Shown piece after piece: positions 15,771 to 24,331 of a DNA stretch of 64,000 nt. Positions within the stretch are counted from its first letter, which is position 1. Each line of letters starts with the position of its first letter. Made by a program: the position numbers and the translations under genes. The notes below the pieces were generated by a model. It was not told the origin of the DNA. It did not search any database and was given only the letters and a program-made list of their open reading frames with translations. This DNA comes from Chitinophagaceae bacterium (GTDB taxonomy: Bacteria; Bacteroidota; Bacteroidia; Chitinophagales; Chitinophagaceae), in the NCBI GenBank assembly GCA_016715365.1, contig JADKAM010000005.1:310001-374000 (forward strand). The letters are read 5' to 3'.

Positions 15771-16130
15771 ACCGGCTTAAGTCTTGGGCCCTCAACTGGC
15801 ATAAGTCTTTGGTGCAGGTGTTCCCAACGCAATCTTTCAATTCAAATTAAATCATGGTGGGATCACCTCCCGACTATGGTCGGGACAAGTTGTGTCTCTC
15901 TAATTCTGCCGGTTTCCTGATAAAGATCGGGACAGGTGCAACCGGGTTTATAAAATGAAAGACTTCAAACACACGAACACAATTTTAGTAGAATGGGGCC
16001 ACTGGTATTGCCACATTCATTTACAGTCCTGATACGGATACAATCCGGCAGGTTTAACAGGCATAAGTGATCCCATGATCATTTTGGTAAATGATAGAGA
16101 TTCGGTAAGGGAACAAATTGCGCCAGTGAG
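15771..16130. repeat. Repeat family C, long member (ACTGGC ... GCCAGT)
   Basis: Left end has a half copy CCGGCTTAAGTCTTGGGC (15772-15789), then CAACTGGCATAAGTCTTTGG (15793-15812). Inside, GGCATAAGTGATCCCA (16060-16075) resembles GGAATAAGTGATTCCA at 27281-27296. The right end is GAACAAATTGCGCCAGTGAG (16111-16130), matching GAACACATGGCGCCAGTGAG at 27332-27351. The ends form the inverted pair ACTGGC/GCCAGT. No gene lies in the 449 bp between the MORN gene and the next start. Confidence 0.6.
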
Positions 16131-16214
16131 AACTTGCACAATCAGGAAAATAATAATACCGGTACCATCATCCGGTAATCAGTAGCTTTGATTTTAAAAT
16201 TAGAACGCGGTAGT

Positions 16215-16577
16215 ATGAAAGGATTGATAACAGCTTTATTATTGTTTGCGGCCATTAATTCCTTTGCCCAGGCCGATACCATAAAAGCAAAGAATGCAAA
16301 AAAAATGATCAATAAAGCCGTTATTGTAAAAGCCGTGGTTGCCGGATCAAAGCTTATTGAAAAAGATGGTAAAAGAACACTGATACTCAGCCTGGATAAA
16401 CCTTACCCAAAAACGCCATTACAGGTTATTTTTTTTAATAAAGCCCTTGCAGATCTAAACCTGCAATCTTTATTAGACGGAAAAATAATTATTGTAAAAG
16501 GAACAGTTACACTGTATAATGATAAACCCCAGATAGTTGTAAGTGATGTTCAGCATTTTACAGTTTTACAGGATTAA
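16215..16577 (+). CDS. Secreted OB-fold-like protein
   Basis: 120 residues. Signal peptide LITALLLFAAINSFAQ. The mature domain has KMINKAVIVKAVVAGSKLIE, then TLILSLDKPYPKTPLQVIFF and GKIIIVKGTVTLYNDKPQIV, the strand order of bacterial OB-fold proteins in which the last segment (GTVTLYNDKPQIVV) is diagnostic. Such exported OB domains in Bacteroidota have no firm function; nucleic-acid or ligand binding is possible. A TTG at 16188 is in frame but ATG 16215 places the signal peptide correctly. It is bracketed by family-C repeats. Confidence 0.7.
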   Translation: MKGLITALLLFAAINSFAQADTIKAKNAKKMINKAVIVKAVVAGSKLIEKDGKRTLILSLDKPYPKTPLQVIFFNKALADLNLQSLLDGKIIIVKGTVTLYNDKPQIVVSDVQHFTVLQD

Positions 16578-16590
16578 AAAATGATCTGCT

Positions 16591-16612
16591 CAACTGGCTT
16601 AAGTGTTTGGCG
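16591..16612. repeat. Repeat family C, left-end copy
   Basis: CAACTGGCTTAAGTGTTTGG (16591-16610) followed by CG matches the left end of the family-C elements at 15793, 17591 and 25571. No right end (GCGCCAGTGAG) was found before the methyltransferase gene at 16743, so this copy seems truncated or has diverged. Confidence 0.55.
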
Positions 16613-16742
16613 AAACTGTGTCTTGTCCTAAAACAGGGTTGCTGATTTTGGATTTTAATGCACACCTTTATAGTGTATTTGATGCGATATAAAACTGTTT
16701 GCGGCCGGCAACAGGTTCTAAGTAAAAACAAAAGCTATTTTT

Positions 16743-17552
16743 ATGAACAATGCTTCCTTCTCTTTTGGTGGCCCCATTCCCGAACTATACGACCGGTACC
16801 TGGGGCCCTACATCTTTGAACCATATGCACAGGATATTGCGGCCCGTATTAAATTACCCGTAAAGCAGGTGCTTGAAGTTGCTGCCGGCACCGGAAGGGT
16901 AACGCATCATATTGCCGGATGCATTGGTAAAGATGCCCGGCTTACCGCAACCGATATCAATGCAGATATGCTTGCCGTGGCCCGGCAACGGGTAAACGCC
17001 CCCCATATTGAATGGATGACGGCCAACGCAATGGAACTGCCTTTTGACGACAATTATTTTGATTGCGTGGTTTGCCAGTTTGGTTATATGTTCCTGAACG
17101 ACCGGCAAAAAGGATTTGATGAAGCCCTGCGGGTTTTAAAACCGGGCGGCCAGTTTCTCTTCAGCACCTGGGATAAAGTGGAGAACAACATAACGGCGTA
17201 CATCAGCCGGCAAATAGTAACGGCTTTCTTCAAAGACGATCCGCCGGAATTTTACAAAGTTCCATTCTCCATGTACGATCCTGCAGAACTGGAAGCGCAC
17301 CTGGTTGCTGCAGGGTTTGGCAATCATACGGTACAGCGGGTAAGCTTTATGGGAGAGAGTGAATCGGCCATGCATATTGCAACCGGTTTTGTGGAAGGCA
17401 ATCCCATCATCAACGAGATAGTAAAGCATGACCCCTCGCAGTTGGAGCAGATAAAGGCAAGGATTGCAGCACAGATACACAGCCAGGTAAGCAGTGACCC
17501 CGTTCGCTCGCCAATGAACGCATGGGTAGGGGAAGGGTATAAAAAAGTTTGA
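16743..17552 (+). CDS. Class I SAM-dependent methyltransferase
   Basis: 269 residues, cytoplasmic. Motif I is VLEVAAGTG (43-51), followed by LTATDINADMLAVARQR (motif post I), MELPFDDNYFDCVVCQFGYM (motif II region) and EALRVLKPGGQFLFSTWD (motif III). This is the UbiE/Methyltransf_11 arrangement. The substrate is unknown; the C-terminal FSMYDPAELEAHLVAAGFG also fits UbiE-like small-molecule methyltransferases. GC content is higher than in the cassette region. It has family-C repeat copies on both sides. Confidence 0.88.
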   Translation: MNNASFSFGGPIPELYDRYLGPYIFEPYAQDIAARIKLPVKQVLEVAAGTGRVTHHIAGCIGKDARLTATDINADMLAVARQRVNAPHIEWMTANAMELPFDDNYFDCVVCQFGYMFLNDRQKGFDEALRVLKPGGQFLFSTWDKVENNITAYISRQIVTAFFKDDPPEFYKVPFSMYDPAELEAHLVAAGFGNHTVQRVSFMGESESAMHIATGFVEGNPIINEIVKHDPSQLEQIKARIAAQIHSQVSSDPVRSPMNAWVGEGYKKV

Positions 17553-17590
17553 TACCAGCAACAGTTCCTCTTTCCCGGCGTGGTTTCCAC

Positions 17591-17691
17591 CAACTGGCTT
17601 AAGTCTTGGGTGCAGGTTTTCGCATGGCAGTAAACGAAAGGCATTTTTGCAGGGAAAAGATTGAGCCAATGAAACACTTTGCGCCAGTGAG
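17591..17691. repeat. Repeat family C, compact member (about 101 bp)
   Basis: Left end CAACTGGCTTAAGTCTTGGG (17591-17610), right end CACTTTGCGCCAGTGAG (17675-17691). ACTGGC/GCCAGT are inverted at the two ends, as in a MITE. The inner part shares AGGGAAAA (about 17651) with the weak copy near 32062. It lies between the stop codons of the convergent methyltransferase and endonuclease genes. Confidence 0.62.
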
Positions 17692-17718
17692 TTAAACCTG
17701 CTGCCCTAATAAAAACCC

Positions 17719-18894
17719 TTACGGATAAATTTTTGCCTTTAACGCCGGGCGCACACTATCTGCAATGCGTTGAAACAGGTTTAGCGGAACACCGGCTGCA
17801 TTGGCATCGGCTTCAATAGCTGCAACTGAAGTACGGTAAGTTCTCCAGTCGGATGCCGTACCACCCGTATACACCCGGTGATCGTTTGGCATATTAACAG
17901 CCAGCACTGTTGTGTTGCTGTTAATGCGGCTTAGGTCATTATTACCCTTGGGCATAATCACCACTACTTTCCATATTTTAGCCGGTACGGTTACCAGGCC
18001 GCCATCAATACTGTTTACAACAGCAGGTGTTAAATTATTGTAACCACCCTTACCATAATTGCCCATTACAATATAGGCTTCGTTGGTAGTGCCCACCAGG
18101 CTGTTTCGTACAAAATCTTCCAGGTCGTTCCAGGGGCCCTGGTTTAAGGTTTGTGCCTGGGGTATTATATTGGTCATTAAAAAAGTAGAAGAATTGGCTG
18201 GTATGGTTAAAGTTCTGTCTCCCGAGGGACAGTTATGCCCACGGTCAAATCCGGTGCTGGTGTAACTGGTTGTTTGCACCTGGTACCAGCTGGGGGGCAG
18301 GTTTACATCGCCCCTGAAATCATCCTGCCTGGGCGTACTGCCTAAGTCTTCCTTTTGCAGGTGCCAGGCTACCCAAACCGGTATACCACGGCTTTGGCTA
18401 TAAGCCAACGTGTAATAATTATTGTTCTTTAAATAATTTTCTGAGAAAAAAGGGTAGGGCATGGCATTGGTAGGATTGCCGGGATTAAGCGGGTCATCAT
18501 CTACCGGTATGGGCGGTGGTGCACCCAATGTTTGAAAAGTAATGGTATTGCCGTAAGCAGTGCCGTTGGCATTGGTGGCGTAGGCCTTAACATAATACGT
18601 AGTATAAGGTTGCAGCCCGGTTAAACTGCTGGTAAAACTACCTCCTCCGGTACCATCAACGGTAGTGGTAACTGCAGATGTACCTTTGCCCCAGATAATA
18701 CCACGGGCAGTAATAGGGGCTCCGCCTTCGCTGTTTACATTACCACCGCCTGATGCGGTATTACCCGTAATGGCGGTTATATCAACCGTTGTAACGGTTG
18801 GTAAAGCCAGTTGTACGGCGTCGGTATTTTTTTTACAGGAGTAAAGTAGAACTGTGCAAACAGTTAATAATTGCAAATATTTAAATGGTTTCAT
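17719..18894 (-). CDS. DNA/RNA non-specific endonuclease lipoprotein with FN3-like domain
   Basis: 391 residues. Lipoprotein signal with lipobox LLYSC (Cys20). Residues about 33-125 form a fibronectin-III-like domain ending YTTYYVKAYATNANGTAYGN. The C-terminal nuclease domain has DRGH (217-220, catalytic His220), NIIPQAQTLNQGPWNDLE with the metal-binding Asn, and a later NDHRVYTGG segment, as in NucA/endonuclease G enzymes that cut DNA and RNA with Mg2+. Surface or periplasmic nutrient scavenging is likely. The frame opens at 18966, but ATG 18894 begins the signal peptide. It converges on the methyltransferase gene. Confidence 0.87.
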   Translation of the reverse strand: MKPFKYLQLLTVCTVLLYSCKKNTDAVQLALPTVTTVDITAITGNTASGGGNVNSEGGAPITARGIIWGKGTSAVTTTVDGTGGGSFTSSLTGLQPYTTYYVKAYATNANGTAYGNTITFQTLGAPPPIPVDDDPLNPGNPTNAMPYPFFSENYLKNNNYYTLAYSQSRGIPVWVAWHLQKEDLGSTPRQDDFRGDVNLPPSWYQVQTTSYTSTGFDRGHNCPSGDRTLTIPANSSTFLMTNIIPQAQTLNQGPWNDLEDFVRNSLVGTTNEAYIVMGNYGKGGYNNLTPAVVNSIDGGLVTVPAKIWKVVVIMPKGNNDLSRINSNTTVLAVNMPNDHRVYTGGTASDWRTYRTSVAAIEADANAAGVPLNLFQRIADSVRPALKAKIYP

Positions 18895-18940
18895 GCCTGA
18901 TTTTTTGTAAAGCGCAAATGTAGTCAAAACTTTCTGCCCC

Positions 18941-18990
18941 GGCTGACTAAAGTGTTTGGCACCCAACTGGCTTACATATTAAGCGCAGGT
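18941..18990. repeat. Repeat family C, overlapping end copies
   Basis: GGCTGACTAAAGTGTTTGGC (18941-18960) is directly followed by ACCCAACTGGCTTACATATT (18961-18980) and AAGCGCAGGTG, two successive copies of the family-C left end. The following stretch to 19350 shows no convincing gene: a frame of 58 codons at 19028-19204 has no recognisable homology or context. The leader of the LuxR pair lies in its last part. Confidence 0.5.
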
Positions 18991-19350
18991 GTATCCTTTC
19001 ACATATTAAATAATTAAACCAAAGTGGATGTCTTTAAAAAAGCAGGCATGGAACCGCTTGCTACAATACCCGCCAAATGCTGATTGGGATTTTGTGTGTT
19101 GGAAGAAATATTCTTCAGAGAACTGTATGCCGGTAAATTCAATACAAATAAATACAGGAGTATGTTTTTATTTTATAAAGAGGTTTTTATTTTTAGTGAT
19201 GTAAATTAAACCAATAATTATTTTGATTGTTAAGGTGAAAACACCCTTTTCTGGATTTCTTTCCATCAGCCGATGGGGAATTGCAGCTAACCCTTACAGA
19301 AAAGTCAGTATTTATTTCTCCCTTTGGTAAATATTACTAACTTGCTAACG

Positions 19351-19974
19351 ATGGACAGCAAGCGCAATAAAATTATACATGAACTGGAAAATTTATTTCC
19401 CGGAGCATTAAAAATCTATAACCTTCCTTTACTGAGAAAACATAACAGTACCTTATCAAACACGTTACTTCACCGTAATTTTAATGAGCCGCCTGTAAAA
19501 AAAATATGGTTTAAACTGCTTTGGGAGATTGCCTGCTTTTTAGAAACCGAACAGGATACCGCAGCTTACAGTTTTTTTTACCGGCTTCCCGAAAAAGCTG
19601 ACGGGGAAACCGATTGGGTATTTTGTGCGGCCAGGCTTAACAGGTGTGAAAAAAATCTGCCCGGTGAGATTGCGCTTTTTTCTTACCAATTACAAAAGTT
19701 AAAGGAAATAAATAAAAAGCTTTATTGGGTGTTGGAAAATGGAGAATTTTTTAAAGACAACCTGCATAAAGTTGCTTTACTTACAAAAAGGGAAAAAGAA
19801 ATTGTACGGTTACTGGCATCCGGCCTCACCGGTATTGAAATAGCTGCTGCAATCAACCTTTCAGTACATACTGTATATACGCACCGTAAAAGCATTAACA
19901 GCAAACTTAATATTCAACATGTTACCACGCTTTTAAAGTATGCAGAGGTTTTTGACAAAGAAATGGCCTTATGA
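19351..19974 (+). CDS. LuxR-type transcriptional regulator (short, HTH C-terminal)
   Basis: 207 residues. The C-terminus (about 144-205) is a LuxR/GerE helix-turn-helix: LTKREKEIVRLLASGLTGIE, then IAAAINLSVHTVYTHRKSIN and SKLNIQHVTTLL. The N-terminal part is not a response-regulator receiver (no conserved Asp/Lys pattern seen) and was not assigned. A TTG at 19324 is in frame; ATG 19351 was preferred. The TGA stop overlaps the ATG of the next gene by four bases (ATGA at 19971-19974), so the two are translationally coupled. The overlap and shared HTH suggest a duplicated regulator pair. Confidence 0.82.
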   Translation: MDSKRNKIIHELENLFPGALKIYNLPLLRKHNSTLSNTLLHRNFNEPPVKKIWFKLLWEIACFLETEQDTAAYSFFYRLPEKADGETDWVFCAARLNRCEKNLPGEIALFSYQLQKLKEINKKLYWVLENGEFFKDNLHKVALLTKREKEIVRLLASGLTGIEIAAAINLSVHTVYTHRKSINSKLNIQHVTTLLKYAEVFDKEMAL

Positions 19975-20696
19975 AAAATTATTCAACAAACCGGGAAATA
20001 ACTGAGATCAACAGTCAGCAGATTTTTACCCTTGAGAAAAAGATACAACAGGCCGAATTCACCATTGAGTCTGTTGGCGATTATATACCGGGAAATGTGC
20101 TTGTAACTGATCTTGAAAAACTTACTACTGTATATATGAACAGGAGTGGTTGTAATATACTTGGGCATAGTGTTGAAGAATTACAGGAACAGGGGCCGGA
20201 TTATTTCACAAATTTCTTTGTGCCGGATGAAATCAACAAGATCATACAGACTTATTTGGTCATGCAGCAAAAGCAGGATCGCAACGAGATCTTCAATTTT
20301 GCACATCGTGTTAAATTAAAGAATGATTCCTTCTATAAATGGTATTTTGCTTCGGCCAAACTTATGTATGTTCCCGGCAGTCATATCTCATCAAAAATAT
20401 TGCTCATTGTAAATGAAGTAAATTCACTGGGCTACGTAAATCAAAAAATAAACAGTGTGCTGGAAGAAAGCGACTGGATGAAAAAGAATTTTAAAAAATT
20501 CTGCAACTTATCACGTCGGGAAAAAGAACTCATTCCTTTGTTGGTTATGGGGAAGAACAGCCAGGACATAGCGGCTCTTTTAAGCATCTCGGTGCTAACC
20601 GTTAATACACACAGGCGTAATATATTTGACAAACTGGAAACAAAGAACTTTGCTACCCTTTACAAATTTGCGGTAAGTTTTGGCCTGGTTATCTGA
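19971..20696 (+). CDS. PAS-domain LuxR-type transcriptional regulator
   Basis: 241 residues. The middle (about 30-150) reads as a PAS domain: LVTDLEKLTTVYMNRSGCNI with LGHSVEELQEQGPDYFTNFF, then FAHRVKLKNDSFYKWYFASA. The C-terminus (about 179-240) is a LuxR HTH: LSRREKELIPLLVMGKNSQD with ISVLTVNTHRRNIFDKL. It thus combines ligand or redox sensing with DNA binding. It starts inside the stop of the preceding LuxR gene. Targets are unknown; the secreted proteins just downstream are candidates because of their position only. Confidence 0.85.
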   Translation: MKNYSTNREITEINSQQIFTLEKKIQQAEFTIESVGDYIPGNVLVTDLEKLTTVYMNRSGCNILGHSVEELQEQGPDYFTNFFVPDEINKIIQTYLVMQQKQDRNEIFNFAHRVKLKNDSFYKWYFASAKLMYVPGSHISSKILLIVNEVNSLGYVNQKINSVLEESDWMKKNFKKFCNLSRREKELIPLLVMGKNSQDIAALLSISVLTVNTHRRNIFDKLETKNFATLYKFAVSFGLVI

Positions 20697-20813
20697 ACCG
20701 GTAACTAGTTCTTTCTGAATATAAAAGTACCCTAAAATACCTAAGGTTAGGTATGTTTTGAAACATCCTCCCACTTACTTTTACCTGCTTTAAACTAACC
20801 TAAATTTCACAGC

Positions 20814-21534
20814 ATGAGAAAATGTTTTAGTGTAGTACTATTATTATCCCTCTTATTATTAAATGCCTGCGAAAAAACGGATACTGGTGATAACCTAGAT
20901 GTAATGGGTACATGGGTAAGGCTTCCGGGCCCCAGTGGCGACCGAACCGATCTGGCAATAGGTGGTATTGCCAATGAACCATAACCGGGTATATATGTGC
21001 GAAAAGAGAGGCTCCACTGCTGCAGGTTTTTATAAGGGCACTTACAGCAATGGTGTTATAACATGGGATTCGCAATATAATTTCCCTGACTATACAGCAA
21101 CTGTAGATGGTTCTCAACTTGTAATTGATTGCAATGTTTGCCTGCCTACCTATTATGATGTCGGTTCCTGGTCGGGTGAGTGCGGCCCGCTTGAAAACAC
21201 CAGCAAAAAAATTGCTGTTGGCATTGAGAACAGTGCTTATGGTGGCATTTCCATTAATGGGGTTACTATTGAAAATATTCCCTGCCCGCTCACTATACTA
21301 AATACCGTTGTAACTGCACCGGACTGTTCAAGTAACTCTTACATTAATAGTCCTGTAAATAGTGCTGCTCCTAATTACTATACTGTAAGAATTACCTACA
21401 GTGGTATTCGTGTAAATGGCACTTATACCAGGGTTGATGGCCACATTATTTATAAATCTGATTTAGGTTTTAACTGTAATAAATATAAAGTTTACCTCAA
21501 TAATGCCGGCAGATTTGAACTGTTAAGATTATAA
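20814..21534 (+). pseudogene. Frameshifted lipoprotein gene
   Basis: A lipoprotein start at ATG 20814 (signal with LLNAC, Cys19) runs for 56 codons to TAA 20982-20984, then the next frame carries on without a break from about 20983 to TAA 21532-21534. Read together, one protein of about 239 residues results, with GTWVRLPGPSGDRTDLAIGG before and NRVYMCEKRGSTAAGFYKG after the junction. A one-base change near 20975-20983 explains this (one extra base). Whether it is a sequencing error or a true mutation cannot be told. Contains several Cys (CNVCLP, GECGP, PDCS); family not recognised. Confidence 0.7.
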
Positions 21535-21750
21535 AGAATTAAACCAGTATTTGGACTAAAAGAATTCGGCTGCCTTATGGTGTTAACAAACAGAAAGTGA
21601 GTTATTGCTTTATAAACAGACTTCTTCTTTTTTATTGATGCAGCAAAATAGGGTTAATATACCTGGGTAAAACCGTTTAATAAACACAATATTTACCATC
21701 TGCAGATTTAATTTCAATTAACTTTTAATGATAATAAAAACTACAACAGC

Positions 21751-22347
21751 ATGAAAAGAATACTTACATCTATTTTATTTTTTACCATAATAACATTGCC
21801 GGCATGTATTAAGGTAGAACCGGAAGATACGCTTGATACCAGCGGTTTTAATTGTGCAAGTGGTAATTGTTATGTTGTTTCAGATAATGCATCCTATTCA
21901 ACCTTGTCTGCCTGCCAGGCAGCCTGTACAAGTGGGGGCGGTGGTAACGCAGGTTATAATTGTGCAAGTGGAAATTGTGTTAGTGTGAGCAGTGGTGCCC
22001 AATACGGAACACTGGCAGCCTGTCAAATAAATTGTAGTAACACGCAGCCCCAGGGGCAGTTAATGATCTGGACAAACATGCCATTAAATGGATTTCCGTG
22101 TGGTTTCAATAGCTTGAATGTTGATATTTATGGTGTTAATTTAAATGGCAATACTATTTATGGCGGTTATTATACTTCGGCCCCATCCTGTGGCGCTACT
22201 TATTGTTATACAAAAAACCTGGCGCCTGGTACTTATACGGTTAGAGGATATAATTATGCTTTTGGAACAACCTGTGCAGCTTATTATACAAACCCTAAAA
22301 CAGTAACGGTATATTCCAATCAATGCACAACGGTTGTTGTTCCCTAA
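21751..22347 (+). CDS. Cys-repeat lipoprotein of unknown function
   Basis: 198 residues. Lipoprotein signal with TLPAC (Cys19). Two copies of a Cys-rich module follow: FNCASGNCYVVSDNASYSTL with SACQAAC (about 33-60), and YNCASGNCVSVSSGAQYGTL with AACQINC (about 69-96). Each has four Cys in the pattern NCxSGNC..Y.TL.ACQ..C, seen as short repeats in surface proteins of marine and soil Bacteroidota. The C-terminal part (SCGATYCYTKNLAPGTYTV) resembles a beta sandwich. Function unknown; probably a disulfide-stabilised surface module. Confidence 0.75.
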   Translation: MKRILTSILFFTIITLPACIKVEPEDTLDTSGFNCASGNCYVVSDNASYSTLSACQAACTSGGGGNAGYNCASGNCVSVSSGAQYGTLAACQINCSNTQPQGQLMIWTNMPLNGFPCGFNSLNVDIYGVNLNGNTIYGGYYTSAPSCGATYCYTKNLAPGTYTVRGYNYAFGTTCAAYYTNPKTVTVYSNQCTTVVVP

Positions 22348-22448
22348 TTTTTTACTATTTCCTGCTTCCTTTTCAGACGGCTTTTGCCGGTATTTTTATG
22401 TGAGCTGCAAAACCAACAGGAGGCCTTCAAACAATAAGGTTAGATCAT

Positions 22449-23069
22449 ATGGTGGAGAACAGGCTGCACAGAGCAATAAAACTTAAAAATTTGAAAAAAA
22501 TAATCATATTGATTTTTGTAGTGTTTAGCGTTAATACTATTATGGCTCAAACACTTTCTTCCGGAAACTATTCTTCTTCGGACCTGGGATATACCTACAC
22601 CGTAAGTGTAAAGCATGAAGGACATATAATAACCATTACAGAATCCAACAGGGTAAACCAGTATAAAAGTAATGGAGGAAATACATACTATCATATAGAA
22701 CAGAAGTATGCACATTTTTATATAAAAGTAGCTGCTGGCAATAAATATTATGCCGGAAAACAGGGAAGCAGTGAACAAGTATTTACTTATTCGGGCGGCC
22801 AAACAAATCAGGAAGAAGCTTTGCCTTCGGGAATAGACAACTGCCCTTTGTACGACAAATATTTAAAGCTATCCAAAACAGATCACGTTAATACACAGGC
22901 CTGGGCATTTTGCGGTGCAGCAGCTTTAGCCAAATGTACTTATACAGATGCAGCACCTTATCTTAAACCCCTTATTGAAGCATTAAAATCCATTATGGAA
23001 GAAGCTTCTAAATGTCCGTGTACAGATGCAATTAAGCAAAGCGAATGGAACGCTGTACCGGATAACTAA
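22449..23069 (+). CDS. Secreted protein of unknown function
   Basis: 206 residues from ATG 22449. A hydrophobic segment (KKIIILIFVVFSVNTIMAQ) forms a signal peptide that starts about 14 residues in, so an internal start is also possible. The mature part includes SDLGYTYTVSVKHEGHIITI and a Cys-rich end (FCGAAALAKCTYTDAAPY, CPCTDAIKQ). No family recognised. Only ten bases separate its TAA from the ATG of the next gene at 23080, so the three genes 22449-25522 are likely one operon. Confidence 0.7.
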   Translation: MVENRLHRAIKLKNLKKIIILIFVVFSVNTIMAQTLSSGNYSSSDLGYTYTVSVKHEGHIITITESNRVNQYKSNGGNTYYHIEQKYAHFYIKVAAGNKYYAGKQGSSEQVFTYSGGQTNQEEALPSGIDNCPLYDKYLKLSKTDHVNTQAWAFCGAAALAKCTYTDAAPYLKPLIEALKSIMEEASKCPCTDAIKQSEWNAVPDN

Positions 23070-23079
23070 AATAAAAATT

Positions 23080-24276
23080 ATGAGATCAAATATTTTACGC
23101 CTTATTACCGGCCTTTTACTTTTATGTTCAACCGTAACCGTTACTGCCCAGGAAAACAGCATCAAACTGGAAAAAGTTGTAAACGAACAGTTTGGAACTT
23201 TACTGGAATCTCTTTTGAAAAACGGCAAAATTGACGAAACTGCTGCCAAAACCTACCTTGAAACCGTTTTTGGATATGATGAAGGTGTAAGCAGCTATTT
23301 GCAAATGTCAAATCTGTCTGACCAAATAAAAAATATGGGTCAGGGGAAAGTGGCATCATTCAATGATTTTGAAAAGCTGAGCAATTCGTTGCTTGACCTG
23401 GTACCGGCTAAATATCAAAATGAGATCCGGAGCAACCTGCAACTTCAGTCGCTGATCAATGGCAGTATCAATGAGATCTCAAGCGGGCAAATTGGTGAAA
23501 GTACTTTACAACTGGTGGATGGAATTATACAGGGAATTAAGGAAGACAGAGAAAGGATAGCCAAAGAAAAGCAGATACTTGAAAAAATTAAGGCCATAAC
23601 GCCCACCTTAAGTGCCCTGGATAAAAATCCGGTTTTTTCGAAGAAGGCAAAATACAGTATTCCCTTAACCAAAGAAAACTGGGCAGAGATCCCTGCTCCC
23701 GATTGGTCAAAAAAAACATCCCGGTTGAATAAGGCTGTAGTAACTGCGAACGGAATTGAATTTGAAGGGGACTGGAAAAATTTTTCGCCACCAACATACC
23801 AGTTTAAAAGGTTTTTCAGGAATACAGAAAGATTCGACTTTTCAAAAGATTTTAAAGCAGAATTTGAAATATCTGTTGATGATTCAAGAACCTACAATTT
23901 TTTTGAAGTACAGCTTGCCGGAATGTACCAGGTACAACTGATGTGCTACCAGGCTAAGAACACAAAAGCATTTACCATTACAACACCCAAGAAATATTTT
24001 CTTACAAACAAATACGGGGTATTTTACAATACACAATTTACAAGGCCAAACGGATTTAAAAGTACCATTATCAGGGATAAAAAAAACTCCTGTGTTGATT
24101 ATACAAAACCTGTTAAAGTTATTATGAAAAAAACAGGTAACCAGTTAATATTTCAGTTTAATGATTGTACTGAAACCGTCAATATTGACATGGATTATTT
24201 CTACAATAAATATCAGTTAGATTTTAGATTTGCCGGTAAAGTTGTTTTACATAGCATGACGCTGGAGCATTTGTAA
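23080..24276 (+). CDS. Secreted protein, paralogue of the downstream gene
   Basis: 398 residues. Signal peptide ILRLITGLLLLCSTVTVTAQ. The mature N-terminus (KVVNEQFGTLLESLLKNGKI, then AAKTYLETVFGYD) is nearly the same as that of the next gene. The N-terminal half is helical and charged; the C-terminal half (about 235-398) is beta-rich, with RFDFSKDFKAEFEISVDDSR and a closing FRFAGKVVLHSMTLEHL strand, resembling a lectin-like or LamG-like sandwich. No enzyme motif seen. ATG 23080 was preferred over an upstream start at 23026 that lies inside the previous gene. Confidence 0.78.
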   Translation: MRSNILRLITGLLLLCSTVTVTAQENSIKLEKVVNEQFGTLLESLLKNGKIDETAAKTYLETVFGYDEGVSSYLQMSNLSDQIKNMGQGKVASFNDFEKLSNSLLDLVPAKYQNEIRSNLQLQSLINGSINEISSGQIGESTLQLVDGIIQGIKEDRERIAKEKQILEKIKAITPTLSALDKNPVFSKKAKYSIPLTKENWAEIPAPDWSKKTSRLNKAVVTANGIEFEGDWKNFSPPTYQFKRFFRNTERFDFSKDFKAEFEISVDDSRTYNFFEVQLAGMYQVQLMCYQAKNTKAFTITTPKKYFLTNKYGVFYNTQFTRPNGFKSTIIRDKKNSCVDYTKPVKVIMKKTGNQLIFQFNDCTETVNIDMDYFYNKYQLDFRFAGKVVLHSMTLEHL

Positions 24277-24331
24277 AATAATAAATCTGTATTCAGAGCG
24301 AAGTAATGAGCACGACTAAAAACTCGAAATA

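Noticed and set aside
17136..17669. A 177-codon frame opposite the methyltransferase
   Set aside because: Antisense shadow of a gene with clear SAM-binding motifs.
19028..19204. A 58-codon frame before the LuxR pair
   Set aside because: No recognised family, no signal sequence and no close neighbour; it may be real but cannot be supported.
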